Source: Chloroflexota bacterium
GTDB lineage: Bacteria > Chloroflexota > Dehalococcoidia > DSTF01 > RBG-16-68-14
Assembly: GCA_003228685.1 (NCBI GenBank)
Contig: QIFC01000009.1
Location: 1 to 43,008, forward strand
Length of the DNA stretch: 43,008 nt
Direction of reading: 5' to 3'
Shown here in pieces: positions 24,305 through 31,661 of the stretch. The notes beneath the pieces are model-generated. The model saw only the letters and a program-made list of their open reading frames with translations, searched no databases and had not been told where the DNA came from. The stretch's first letter is position 1. Each line of letters opens with the position of its first letter. The translations under genes were made by a program, and so were the position numbers.

Positions 24305-25213
24305 CTATTCAAAGATCGCGCTGACGACCTCTTCGATGCTGCGCTGGACATCCAAGTCGTCTGTCAGCGCCCAGACGACGGCTACCTGGCAGGCGCGCCT
24401 GGCGCTGATGCCTTGTTCGATCAGGCGGCCCGCGTAGATCAGCAGGCGCGTGCTCACGCCTTCGCTCAGGCCGTGTTCTTTCAGGTTGCGGACCTTCTCA
24501 CCCAGCTTCGCCAGCGATTCCGCTGTCTGCGAATCGATGCCGCTCTCGTGCACGATGATCTGGGCCTCGATCTCCTTTGGCGGATGCCCAAAGTCGATCG
24601 AGATGAAGCGCTGTCGAGTGCTGTGCTTGAGGTCCTTGAGCGCGCTCTGGTAGCCCGGATTGTAGGAGATGACGAGCAGGAAGCCTTCCGCGGCCTCCAG
24701 CAATTGGCCCTTCTTCTCCATCGGCAGAATGCGCCGGTGGTCGGTCAGGGGGTGGATGAGCACGGTGGTGTCCTTGCGCGCCTCCACCACTTCATCCAGG
24801 TAGCAGATCGCGCCCGCTTTCACGGCCCGCGTGAGAGGCCCGTCGATCCACTTCGTCTCGCCGCCTTCGAGCAGGTAGCGCCCGACGAGGTCGGACCCGG
24901 TCAGGTCTTCGTGGCAGGCGACGGTCACGAGCGGCAGCGCCTCCGTAGCCTCCCCCTCCTCGCCGTCGCCGGGCGAGCCCTTCTTCACGACTGTGAGGGG
25001 CCGGCCCATCTTCCAGGCCATGTACTCAACGAAACGCGTCTTGCCGACGCCGGTGGGGCCTTTCAGAAGCACCGGGATGCGCTGCTGAAATGCCGCCGCG
25101 AACAGCTCGACCTCATCCGATATCGGGAGGTAGAACGGCTCCACGTTCGCGTGGTACTTCTCGATTGCATAGAGCTTGAAGTCGCCCTCTGTCTCTGTCT
25201 CCGCTGCCGTCAT
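24305..25213 (-). CDS. MoxR-type AAA+ ATPase of the NorQ/CbbQ group
   Basis: The 302-residue protein has Walker A GPTGVGKT (near 54-61), Walker B CYLDEV with EARKDTT (near 135-148), the sensor segment [10 protein letters not shown], and a C-terminal helical lid (about 225-300) like CbbQ_C. Members form hexamers that act with a VWA protein to activate or insert metals into enzymes such as rubisco or NO reductase. The likely partner is the 1075-residue VWA protein 4 kb away. The two are not adjacent as in nor or cbb operons. It follows coaE with a 2-base gap and has ribosome site AGGACAG. Confidence 0.88.
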   Translation of the reverse strand: MTAAETETEGDFKLYAIEKYHANVEPFYLPISDEVELFAAAFQQRIPVLLKGPTGVGKTRFVEYMAWKMGRPLTVVKKGSPGDGEEGEATEALPLVTVACHEDLTGSDLVGRYLLEGGETKWIDGPLTRAVKAGAICYLDEVVEARKDTTVLIHPLTDHRRILPMEKKGQLLEAAEGFLLVISYNPGYQSALKDLKHSTRQRFISIDFGHPPKEIEAQIIVHESGIDSQTAESLAKLGEKVRNLKEHGLSEGVSTRLLIYAGRLIEQGISARRACQVAVVWALTDDLDVQRSIEEVVSAIFE

Positions 25214-25215
25214 CG

Positions 25216-25818
25216 CTATCCTGTCCTCGCTGCCAGGTCTTCCCAGGCGTCGCTCACGGACGCGCTCAACTCCTCGAGCGTGCCGTCGTTCTCGATCTCC
25301 ACGTCCGCGTATTCGCGGCGCTTTTCGTTCGTGAGTTGCGCGCGGATGCGTGATTCCGCCTGCTCCGCGCTGAGCCCGTTACGCTCGAACAGCCGCTGCC
25401 GCGCCGTCTCCGGCGAGACCGTCACCAGCCAGACTTCGTCCGTCAGCGGCTGCCATTCCGCTTCGATCAATATGGCGGCCTCCAAGATGGCGACTCCCGT
25501 GTCCTTGGCCCGCAGCACTTCGAGCTGATCCTCCACCATGCTGCGGATCGCAGGCCAGACGATCGACTCCAGCTTGCGGCGCGCCTCCGGGTCGGCGAAG
25601 ACTTTGCCGCCGAGCGCTTTGCGGTCGACCTCGCCGTCCGCGCCGACGACGTCCTCGCCGAACGCGGCGACGACTTCGTCGAAGGCCTGCGTGCCCTTCA
25701 GATACGCGGCGTGGCCGACTTTGTCGGCGTCGATCAGGACGGCGCCTCGCGCGGCAAGCTGCTCAGATACGAGCGACTTTCCGCTCGCGATGCCACCAGT
25801 CAGGCCAATGACGCGCAT
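25216..25818 (-). CDS. coaE: dephospho-CoA kinase
   Basis: The 200-residue protein starts [15 protein letters not shown], with P-loop GGIASGKS at 8-15, and continues with [11 protein letters not shown] and a late VVVSP-like strand plus RLFERNGLS, matching CoaE. It phosphorylates dephospho-CoA at the 3' ribose OH, the last step of CoA synthesis. The start was chosen by the ribosome site GCGGAGGA; a longer frame upstream would read through a REP-like hairpin. It is first in an operon with the NorQ/CbbQ-type gene. Confidence 0.93.
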   Translation of the reverse strand: MRVIGLTGGIASGKSLVSEQLAARGAVLIDADKVGHAAYLKGTQAFDEVVAAFGEDVVGADGEVDRKALGGKVFADPEARRKLESIVWPAIRSMVEDQLEVLRAKDTGVAILEAAILIEAEWQPLTDEVWLVTVSPETARQRLFERNGLSAEQAESRIRAQLTNEKRREYADVEIENDGTLEELSASVSDAWEDLAARTG

Positions 25819-25834
25819 GGTTCCTCCGCAGAAG

Positions 25835-25854
25835 CGCCCCGATACGTCGGGGCG
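25835..25854. repeat. REP-like hairpin in the coaE leader
   Basis: CGCCCCGA-TACG-TCGGGGCG, a perfect 8-bp stem with a tetraloop 17 bases before the coaE start. The core resembles the hairpin at 16786-16803 inside the RAYT gene, so it may be a REP element of the same family or a regulatory leader hairpin. Confidence 0.6.
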
Positions 25855-25906
25855 ACCTGTCATTGTAGCCAGCGCCTCAAATGAGGCACAAGGGAGCTAC
25901 TACTAG

Positions 25907-26227
25907 CTAGAACGGGGGTCCAATGTCTCGGTCCGCGCGCCGTCCCAGGTTCCAAATGAACAGCAGCGGCCCCGCCAGCCAGCGGGTGCGCCAGATGATC
26001 GGGATCACGAGCGGCAGAGCGAAGAGAAGCGGCGCGGCCCGCACGAGGAGCACCGCCAAGATCGGGACCAGCACGAACAGCGCGAGCGGACTCGGATACC
26101 AACGCCAGCCTCTGAGGGTGGCGAGGCCCTCGCCGTGGGCCACCCGGCGCGCCAGCAGCGCGACGGCGATGAAGAACGCCAGGATCAGGATGCCGGCGGT
26201 GATCGTGATGCCGAGTGAATAGATCAT
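25907..26227 (-). CDS. small membrane protein, 106 aa
   Basis: Starting at MIYSLGITI, the protein has one hydrophobic helix near residues 5-26 and one or two more from about 47 to 82, followed by a basic C-terminus (NLGRRADRDIGPPF). The family is not recognised. The start at 26227 is preferred, because the longer reading translates a dispersed repeat (giving an ILSEAKNL-type peptide often seen in mis-annotated starts). It has no clear ribosome site and no close operon partner. Confidence 0.6.
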   Translation of the reverse strand: MIYSLGITITAGILILAFFIAVALLARRVAHGEGLATLRGWRWYPSPLALFVLVPILAVLLVRAAPLLFALPLVIPIIWRTRWLAGPLLFIWNLGRRADRDIGPPF

Positions 26228-26301
26228 GGCTACAGCCTGATCATACCACGGCAGGCGGCGCCGGAAGCCGCGGCTACCAGGCCTGGTCGTTGAAGGAACT
26301 A

Positions 26302-26324
26302 GATTCTTCGCTTCGCTCAGAATG
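26302..26324. repeat. dispersed stem-loop repeat, TCGCTTCGCTC type
   Basis: Stem ATTCT/AGAAT encloses an 11-nt loop TCGCTTCGCTC. Loop length and the flanking TCG...GCTC match the TCGACAGGCTC copies, so it probably belongs to the same superfamily. Confidence 0.55.
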
Positions 26325-26380
26325 ACCTGTGCGCCACCGCCGACTGAAGTCGGCGGCATTTAGCAAACGGCTACCTATCG

Positions 26381-26403
26381 CATCCCTCGACAGGCTCGGG
26401 ATG
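26381..26403. repeat. dispersed stem-loop repeat, copy 3
   Basis: Stem CATCCC/GGGATG encloses TCGACAGGCTC, the same loop as at 12178-12200 but with a different, perfectly paired stem. It lies about 85 bases upstream of the cohesin-like gene. Confidence 0.7.
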
Positions 26404-26487
26404 GAGTTGGCGGTGGCTCAGGATGGGGCTACCCGGCTTGCGTCCGTGGTGTATGATCCTCTCAGGCGGGGGAGCATGGAGGCGATC

Positions 26488-27504
26488 ATGAGAGTTCTAT
26501 TTTCTGCAATCCTTGGCATATCGTTGTTGGCCGTGATGGCTGCCTCAGGACTGCGCGCGGCCGGTGAGGCTGACGTTCTGTTCGTGGGTTCAGGTAGCGC
26601 GGAGGTTGGGGACGAGACGACTGTCACGCTAGGCGTCGCGGAGATTGCCGACCCACCCAACAGTGCTTGGACCATCGACATCACATACGACCGGACCATC
26701 GTGTCTGCTGTGTCGTGTGAGGCGTTGTCAGGCAGCGTCTGCAGCCCGGCCTTTGCTGATGACATGTTTCGCTCTATAGGAGCCATCGCGGCCGGCATCG
26801 AAGCGCCGATGGACTTCGCCCACCTCACGTTTCTCTGCGAACAGTCCGGCGAGAGTCCTCTCAGCATGAGCGTCAGCGTCTGGAGCGATGCCACCATGCC
26901 AATTGGGCGGGAGAAGGTTGAGATTGAGGAGGGCACGATCACGTGCGCCGAACCTGCCGATCTCATCACGATCAGCTCCCTCGACCTAGAGGTTGGGCAG
27001 CAAGGAACCGTCGTGGTCGAAGCGGAGCGCGTTGCGCAGCCCGGCGTGGGCGCTTGGACGCTAGACATCAGTTACGACTCAAGCGTCGTCAGCTTTCTCG
27101 GTTGCGTCGGTGGCGACCTGAACGTTGGCGCAAGCGACGTGCCCACCTGTGGCGACGAGGCGCCGTCAAGCGTTCGAGTCATCGGCGTTAGCGCCGAAGG
27201 GCTCCAGCCCGGCACCGTCCTCGCGGAACTCGAGCTGCGCTGCGATCGACCGGGCGAGACCGACCTCAGGACGGACGTTGATATCTGGTCGGTCGCTAGC
27301 ATCGCGGTTCCCGGGCAGACGCCGGGTGTGGAGGTCCGGGATGGCTCCATCACGTGCGGTATGGAGACGCCCGCAAAGCTACCCAGCACGGGCGGCGCGG
27401 AGCCGCGGGAGGGCTCCCCGCTTGCAACTGTGCCGCTGGCTGTTCTTGGAGCTGTGCTGCTGGCCGCCGCGTTCGCGTTTCGGCGCTACGCGTTGCCCAG
27501 GTAG
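26488..27504 (+). CDS. cohesin-like surface protein with two modules and an LPXTG anchor
   Basis: The 338-residue product has a signal peptide (MRVLFSAILGISLLAVMA..., cleavage near LRA/AGE). Two similar beta-sandwich modules follow (about 25-155 and 156-290), each with VGD/VGQxxTVxL, AWTxDIxYDxxxVS and AxLxFxC/AELELRC, the layout of cohesin-type domains. The C-terminus is a cell-wall sorting signal: LPSTG (298-302), a hydrophobic helix and a basic end (FRRYALPR). The second ATG (26488) was chosen because GGAGG lies six bases upstream. Together with five dockerin-like proteins in the window it could act as a sortase-anchored dock. Binding is not shown; the cohesin call is from pattern only. 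Its stop overlaps the convergent deiodinase-like gene by 19 bases. Confidence 0.75.
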   Translation: MRVLFSAILGISLLAVMAASGLRAAGEADVLFVGSGSAEVGDETTVTLGVAEIADPPNSAWTIDITYDRTIVSAVSCEALSGSVCSPAFADDMFRSIGAIAAGIEAPMDFAHLTFLCEQSGESPLSMSVSVWSDATMPIGREKVEIEEGTITCAEPADLITISSLDLEVGQQGTVVVEAERVAQPGVGAWTLDISYDSSVVSFLGCVGGDLNVGASDVPTCGDEAPSSVRVIGVSAEGLQPGTVLAELELRCDRPGETDLRTDVDIWSVASIAVPGQTPGVEVRDGSITCGMETPAKLPSTGGAEPREGSPLATVPLAVLGAVLLAAAFAFRRYALPR

Positions 27505-28127
27505 TCCTTGATCGCCGCTTCGAAGTCGTCCGGGCGGAAGCCCATCGGGCCACGGCCGCTCTTGTAGGCGATCGTGCCGTCGGTGCCGACCAGGTAGAGG
27601 CGGTCGGGCAAAGCGGAGTAGGCGAGGTCGGTCGAGTTCTCCATGTCGTCGATCAGCGTGGGCATCTTGAGGTCGAGGCCCACCTCGCAGGCTGCCGCGA
27701 CATGTTCGCGCTCGTCGAACGTCGTGGGCTGCTCGTAGACCACGGCCTCATCGACGTTGATCGGGAGCTGCCAGCCGTCCTCGGGGTGCGCCTCCTGGAT
27801 GTAGACGACCAGGAACTCGACGCGGTCGTTGTACTGCTGGTAGATGTCGTGCAGGCGCCCGGCCTGCTTGCGAAAGGGCGGTCAGGTGTAGGAGCCGAAG
27901 ATCAGCCCAACCGGACGCTCGTCGCGGAAGTCGGATAACGAGACGCTCTTATCGCGATCGCCCAGCGTGGGCAGCGTGAACGCCGGCGCAACGTCGCCGA
28001 CGTTGGGAGCGCGCGCCTCGCGTTCCTCGTGGTCCTTCTGCATCGCCTCGAAGCGCTCGCGGGTCAGCCCCAGGCGCTTCAGCACCTCGTCCGGCAGGTC
28101 GCGTGGAATCTGCTGATCCGTCGTCAT
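27486..28127 (-). CDS. deiodinase-like redoxin, probable selenoprotein (TGA at codon 82)
   Basis: Codons 1-81 end in FGSYT, codon 82 is TGA (27882-27884), and the same frame runs on as PPFRKQAGRLHDIYQQYNDR... to a TAG, 213 residues in all. GS-x-T-U-PPF is the active-site motif of iodothyronine deiodinases and related thioredoxin-fold redoxins (PF00837). Later family features are also present: LVVYIQEAHPEDGW, MPTLIDDMENSTDLAYSALPDRLYLV and YKSGRGPMGF. A hairpin suited to SECIS function lies just downstream. Bacterial homologues often have Cys here. Likely role: a thiol/selenol redoxin or reductive dehalogenation-type reaction; substrate unknown. Alternatives are a broken gene or a sequencing error from TGC or TGT. 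Selenocysteine machinery is not in the window. Confidence 0.82.
27851..27867 (-). promoter_or_regulatory. candidate bacterial SECIS hairpin
   Basis: On the mRNA, 15-31 nt after the TGA, GCAGGC-CGGGC-GCCTGC forms a perfect 6-bp stem with a 5-nt loop whose second base is G. Bacterial SECIS elements lie directly after the UGA, with a small apical loop 16-37 nt away carrying a G in the first two positions. The stem also encodes conserved protein sequence, so it could be coincidence. Confidence 0.6.
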
Positions 28128-28150
28128 GACCCGCGAATTCTACCAAATTG

Positions 28151-28212
28151 GCTGAACCTGCTGTTCAGCATTACAGAATCGTAGATTCTGCAAGCTAACC
28201 CGAAGGGTTAGC
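28151..28212. repeat. three consecutive perfect stem-loops
   Basis: Between divergent genes lie GCTGAAC-CTGCT-GTTCAGC (28151-28169), CAGAATC-GTA-GATTCTG (28174-28190) and GCTAACCC-GAA-GGGTTAGC (28194-28212). The stems of 7, 7 and 8 bp have no mismatch, and the gaps are only 4 and 3 bases. The stems are unrelated in sequence. They may be operators, leader structures or a small mobile remnant. Confidence 0.7.
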
Positions 28213-28288
28213 CGTGTGGCCTGCTTCATGCGGGGCCGTTTCGCGATGTAGTACCCTAGGATGGTTACCAACAGCACAGGACGGCTAA

Positions 28289-29653
28289 ATGGAACAAGAA
28301 CTCGGATTCTGCACTACATCTGACGGCATCAGCATTGCCTACGCCACAGTCGGCGAAGGGCCGCCGCTGGTCTACGCCAACGGGTACCCCGGCCACCTCT
28401 CATCGGAGTGGGACACGCGCCACTCACGCGCCCTGATCGAGGACCTCGCTCAGGGCGTCACGCTGGTCCGCTACGACATGCGCGGCAGCGGCCTCTCCGA
28501 CCGCGAGCCCGGCGAGTTGTCGTTCGATAACTGGCTGCTCGATCTGGAGGCCGTCGTTGACCACCTCAAGCTGGAGAGCTTTGCGTTGCTTGGCCTGGGG
28601 TTCCTGGCAGGTCCGATCATCATCACGTATGCGGCGGCGCACCCGGAACGCGTCTCACACCTGATCATGTCGGAGGGCTACATGCGGGGAGAGGAGCTGA
28701 CGACGCCCGAGCGCGGCAAGGCCATGGTCGACTACATCTCGCTGTACGGCTTCCCGGTCTCAGGGGGCGGTACCGATCTGAGCGCTGAAGACCTCCAGAA
28801 CTTTCAGGCCGTTTCCAAGATCCAAACCCAGGCGGCATCGCTGGAGGTCCAGGGAAAGCTCGTGCGGACGCTGCTTGAGATCGACGTTACCAGCGCCGTC
28901 GAAAAGATATCGATGCCAACTCTGATCATGCATGGCCACGATGACCAGGTGGTGCCGTTTCGTTTGGGGCGCAACCTCGCCGCTGCCATCCGGCAGTCGA
29001 AGTTCGTCCCGTTTGATGAGTCTGTCTCCGCTCCCTGGCTCAGGCAGGAACGGATCACGACCGCGATCAGAGACTTCCTCGGGATAGAGGTGGAGGCTAA
29101 GCCAACGCCCGCGTCCGCGCCTGCGGCCGATGTCTATACGATCCTGTTCACCGACATCGAATCCTCGACTGAACTCACGCAGCAGCTGGGCGACGCCAAG
29201 GCGCAGGAGGTGGTGCACGCGCACAACCAGATCGTGCGTCATGCGCTGCGTGCCCACGGCGGTGACGAGATCAAGCACACGGGCGATGGCATCATGGCGT
29301 CGTTCTCCTCAAGCTCCGGCGCACTCAACTGCGCCGTCGCGATCCAGCGAGCGGTGGCCGCGCACGTTGAGGAACATCCGGACATGCCGCTGAGCATCTA
29401 CATCGGACTCAACGCAGGGGAGCCGGTCGCCGAGGACGGCCCGGATGGCCGGGCTGACCTCTTTGGGACCGCCGTGCAGCTCGCCAGCCGGATCTGCGAC
29501 AAGGCCGGCGCTGGCGAGATCCTCGTGTCGAACGTCGTCCGCGAACTCGCCGCCGGCAAGGGCTTCCTCTTCTCGGACCGCGGCGCATCCGAGCTTCGCG
29601 GCTTCGAGGATCCGGTGCGCCTCTACGAGGTGAGCTGGAAGGAGCGTGAATGA
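28289..29653 (+). CDS. alpha/beta hydrolase - class III cyclase fusion (Rv1900c-like order)
   Basis: The 454-residue protein has an N-terminal alpha/beta hydrolase fold (about 1-265) and a C-terminal class III cyclase (about 280-450). This is the order of mycobacterial Rv1900c and the reverse of the 2.4-4.9 kb fusion. The hydrolase elbow reads LLGLGFLAGP, with no Ser where GxSxG is expected, and the usual late His is replaced in FDESVSAP; it is probably a sensor. The cyclase keeps both metal Asp (FTDIESST, KHTGDG), Lys before HTGDG, and the Arg of NxxxR, but the Asn is Gln (VQLASR). The ATG has AGGA seven bases upstream. A methyltransferase gene overlaps its stop by four bases. Confidence 0.85.
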   Translation: MEQELGFCTTSDGISIAYATVGEGPPLVYANGYPGHLSSEWDTRHSRALIEDLAQGVTLVRYDMRGSGLSDREPGELSFDNWLLDLEAVVDHLKLESFALLGLGFLAGPIIITYAAAHPERVSHLIMSEGYMRGEELTTPERGKAMVDYISLYGFPVSGGGTDLSAEDLQNFQAVSKIQTQAASLEVQGKLVRTLLEIDVTSAVEKISMPTLIMHGHDDQVVPFRLGRNLAAAIRQSKFVPFDESVSAPWLRQERITTAIRDFLGIEVEAKPTPASAPAADVYTILFTDIESSTELTQQLGDAKAQEVVHAHNQIVRHALRAHGGDEIKHTGDGIMASFSSSSGALNCAVAIQRAVAAHVEEHPDMPLSIYIGLNAGEPVAEDGPDGRADLFGTAVQLASRICDKAGAGEILVSNVVRELAAGKGFLFSDRGASELRGFEDPVRLYEVSWKERE

Positions 29654-30462
29654 GCGAGAGTGTCTCGTTCGACCGCGCCGCCGATTTCTACGATGCGACC
29701 CGCGCCCTCCCAGACGAAGTAGCAGCCCAACTCACTGAAGCGCTCCTAGCCGAACTTGCACGCATCGATGCGGACCGCGTCCTGGAGGTCGGCGTCGGTA
29801 CCGGGCGCATCTCGCGTCCGCTGATGGAGCGCGGCATCCGCGTGCACGGCGTCGACATCTCGGCGGCCATGATGCGCACGCTCCGCCGGCAGCTCGGCGG
29901 CGGCCACATCGCCCCCGATCTCATGCTGGGCGACGCGACGCGCCTGCCGCTGGCCTCCGCGAGTGTTCCCGCCGTGCTGATGGTGCATATCCTCCATCTC
30001 GTTTCGTCGATGCCGGACGCTGTCGCCGAGGTGGCCCGCGTCGTCAAGCCGGGTGGCGTCTTGCTGCACGAAGTGACGCGCGACCGGAGTTTTCATGTCC
30101 TCTCGTCGCACCGCGAGAGCCCATGGCAGGCGAGCGCCGACATCTGGGCTGAAGCGCTAGCTCCGCACGATTACGTCCGCCGCCGGCGGCCAGAAACGGA
30201 GGACATCCACGCGGCGCTGGAGGCGCAGGGCGCAACGCTTCGTGTCGAGCAGTACGCCACGTATGAGGAGCGGACCACGCCGCAGGAGCATCTCGATTCT
30301 ACGCGCGATCGAATATTCTCCTGGTCGTGGGAGTATCCCGACGACCTCTTCGCGGAAGTCTTCGCCGAGTTCGAACCGAAGTATCGCGTACACTACGGCG
30401 ACATGGACCGTGAACTTACGGACACCCACGTCCACGAACTAGAGATATGGACCCTTTCGTGA
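29650..30462 (+). CDS. class I SAM-dependent methyltransferase
   Basis: The 270-residue protein has motif I VLEVGVGTGRI (44-54), an acidic loop after the second strand (VHGVDIS), motif DATRLPLASASV, and the post-motif RVVKPGGVLLHEV. This is the Methyltransf_11/25 type that acts on small molecules. The substrate cannot be told. The start codon overlaps the cyclase-fusion stop (ATGA), so translation is coupled and the two proteins probably work in one pathway. It is convergent with the siroheme-decarboxylase-like gene. Confidence 0.88.
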   Translation: MSESVSFDRAADFYDATRALPDEVAAQLTEALLAELARIDADRVLEVGVGTGRISRPLMERGIRVHGVDISAAMMRTLRRQLGGGHIAPDLMLGDATRLPLASASVPAVLMVHILHLVSSMPDAVAEVARVVKPGGVLLHEVTRDRSFHVLSSHRESPWQASADIWAEALAPHDYVRRRRPETEDIHAALEAQGATLRVEQYATYEERTTPQEHLDSTRDRIFSWSWEYPDDLFAEVFAEFEPKYRVHYGDMDRELTDTHVHELEIWTLS

Positions 30463-30527
30463 CCGAGCGGCTACGACCCCCGGTCTCTCGGCAAGTTGAG
30501 AAGGTATACGAAGGCGCGGAGCGTTTG

Positions 30528-31658
30528 CTAAAGACGCATTGATGCTGGGTCGATCCCGGCGCCGGCGCACCACTCGCGGTACGCAATTGGCGAGACCTCT
30601 GACGGCTTGATCTCACTGCGGCCGCCCCAGAAGACGCTCGAATAGCCGACGGGGATGCCTGCCTCTTCGAGGTGCGCGTCGATAGCGGCCTTGTGCTCCA
30701 GCAAGAGGTCCTTGTCGGTGCCGTGGGCCACGGCCATGATGTTCACGTTGTTGAACTCAGCCCCGCCTTCGCGCCAGTAGCAGTGCGTGAGGATGTGGTG
30801 GCGGCCCACCTCGCGGCCCGCCTCTAGCTCGCGCCCGGCGGGGACCGCCCAGTGGTAGAGGCCGTTATATCGCGTTACGGCCTCTCCGCCCGCCACCGGC
30901 TTTACGTGTTCCAAGAACGTGGAGAAGCGTCCGATCACGCCCTTCTTGTCCAGCCCCTCGGCGATCTCGTAAAATTCGTCCGCTGACATGCCTGCTTCAC
31001 CGGCCCTGGCGGGCCACGGGTCGGCGACGATCTCCTCCGGTTCGAACTCACGCTTGAGGACCGTCAGCGCCTGCCACTCAACGTCGGACAGATCAACGAC
31101 GGATACGCCGGTCACTTTGGCCGGTTCGTCTGTGCGGCTCCCCGGCTCCATCCCGCGGCGTCGCACGTGTCCCACGCCCAACGCGAAGAGCCGCTTTGCC
31201 GGCATCAGCCTGAAGTGCTCTGCGCCCGTCTTCCCGGCCAAGTGCTGGGCGTGCTTCTCCAGCGAGAAGCCTTGCGGCACTTTGAGCGTCGTCCACAACT
31301 TGTAACGCGCGCCGGAGACGGCGGCATCCGTCGTGCGGATTACCACGTGGCCGGAGAACGGGTCCTGCTGGAACATGTAGTCGAACGCGCTCGAGAGTTT
31401 GTCCTGTGGCACCTGCCACGCGATGAGCGCGCCCTGCGCAAGGCTCGTGGAGAGCAGCGTCTGCCGGACACGGCGGATCGTGCCCGCGCGCACCATCTCA
31501 CGGATGCGCTCTACCACGACCGACAACTCGATGCCCGATCGGCGCGAAATGTCGCCGAACGGATCGCGGTGGAATCCCTGCAGCTTATCTTCGGAGACAG
31601 CCAGCACGGCGACGTTGATCGGATCGTCGAACCGGACCGGGACCGCTTCTATCGTCAT
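30528..31658 (-). CDS. siroheme decarboxylase-like protein (AhbA/AhbB type, two AsnC-like halves)
   Basis: The 376-residue protein has two halves, each with a winged-helix part followed by an AsnC/Lrp-like ferredoxin fold. The C-terminal half carries THCYWREGGAEFNNVNIMAVAHG, close to the HCYxR...(Y/N)xxxMxHG pattern of the Ahb/NirDLGH siroheme decarboxylases. In the alternative heme pathway AhbA and AhbB together convert siroheme to 12,18-didecarboxysiroheme. Here one polypeptide seems to hold both halves. The N-terminal half ends in a less typical FRLMPAKRLFALGVGH. The start lies three bases after the stop of the Mo-protein gene upstream. A regulatory role as an AsnC-like protein cannot be excluded; no other heme gene is visible. 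Confidence 0.75.
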   Translation of the reverse strand: MTIEAVPVRFDDPINVAVLAVSEDKLQGFHRDPFGDISRRSGIELSVVVERIREMVRAGTIRRVRQTLLSTSLAQGALIAWQVPQDKLSSAFDYMFQQDPFSGHVVIRTTDAAVSGARYKLWTTLKVPQGFSLEKHAQHLAGKTGAEHFRLMPAKRLFALGVGHVRRRGMEPGSRTDEPAKVTGVSVVDLSDVEWQALTVLKREFEPEEIVADPWPARAGEAGMSADEFYEIAEGLDKKGVIGRFSTFLEHVKPVAGGEAVTRYNGLYHWAVPAGRELEAGREVGRHHILTHCYWREGGAEFNNVNIMAVAHGTDKDLLLEHKAAIDAHLEEAGIPVGYSSVFWGGRSEIKPSEVSPIAYREWCAGAGIDPASMRL

Positions 31659-31661
31659 GGG

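Noticed and set aside
17043-25213. VWA plus ATPase as a rubisco activase pair (CbbO/CbbQ)
   Set aside because: No rubisco genes are visible and the two genes are not adjacent. The family-level call is kept without that function.
26329-26487. Longer N-terminus of the cohesin-like protein
   Set aside because: The added residues come from the dispersed hairpin repeat and would bury the signal peptide.
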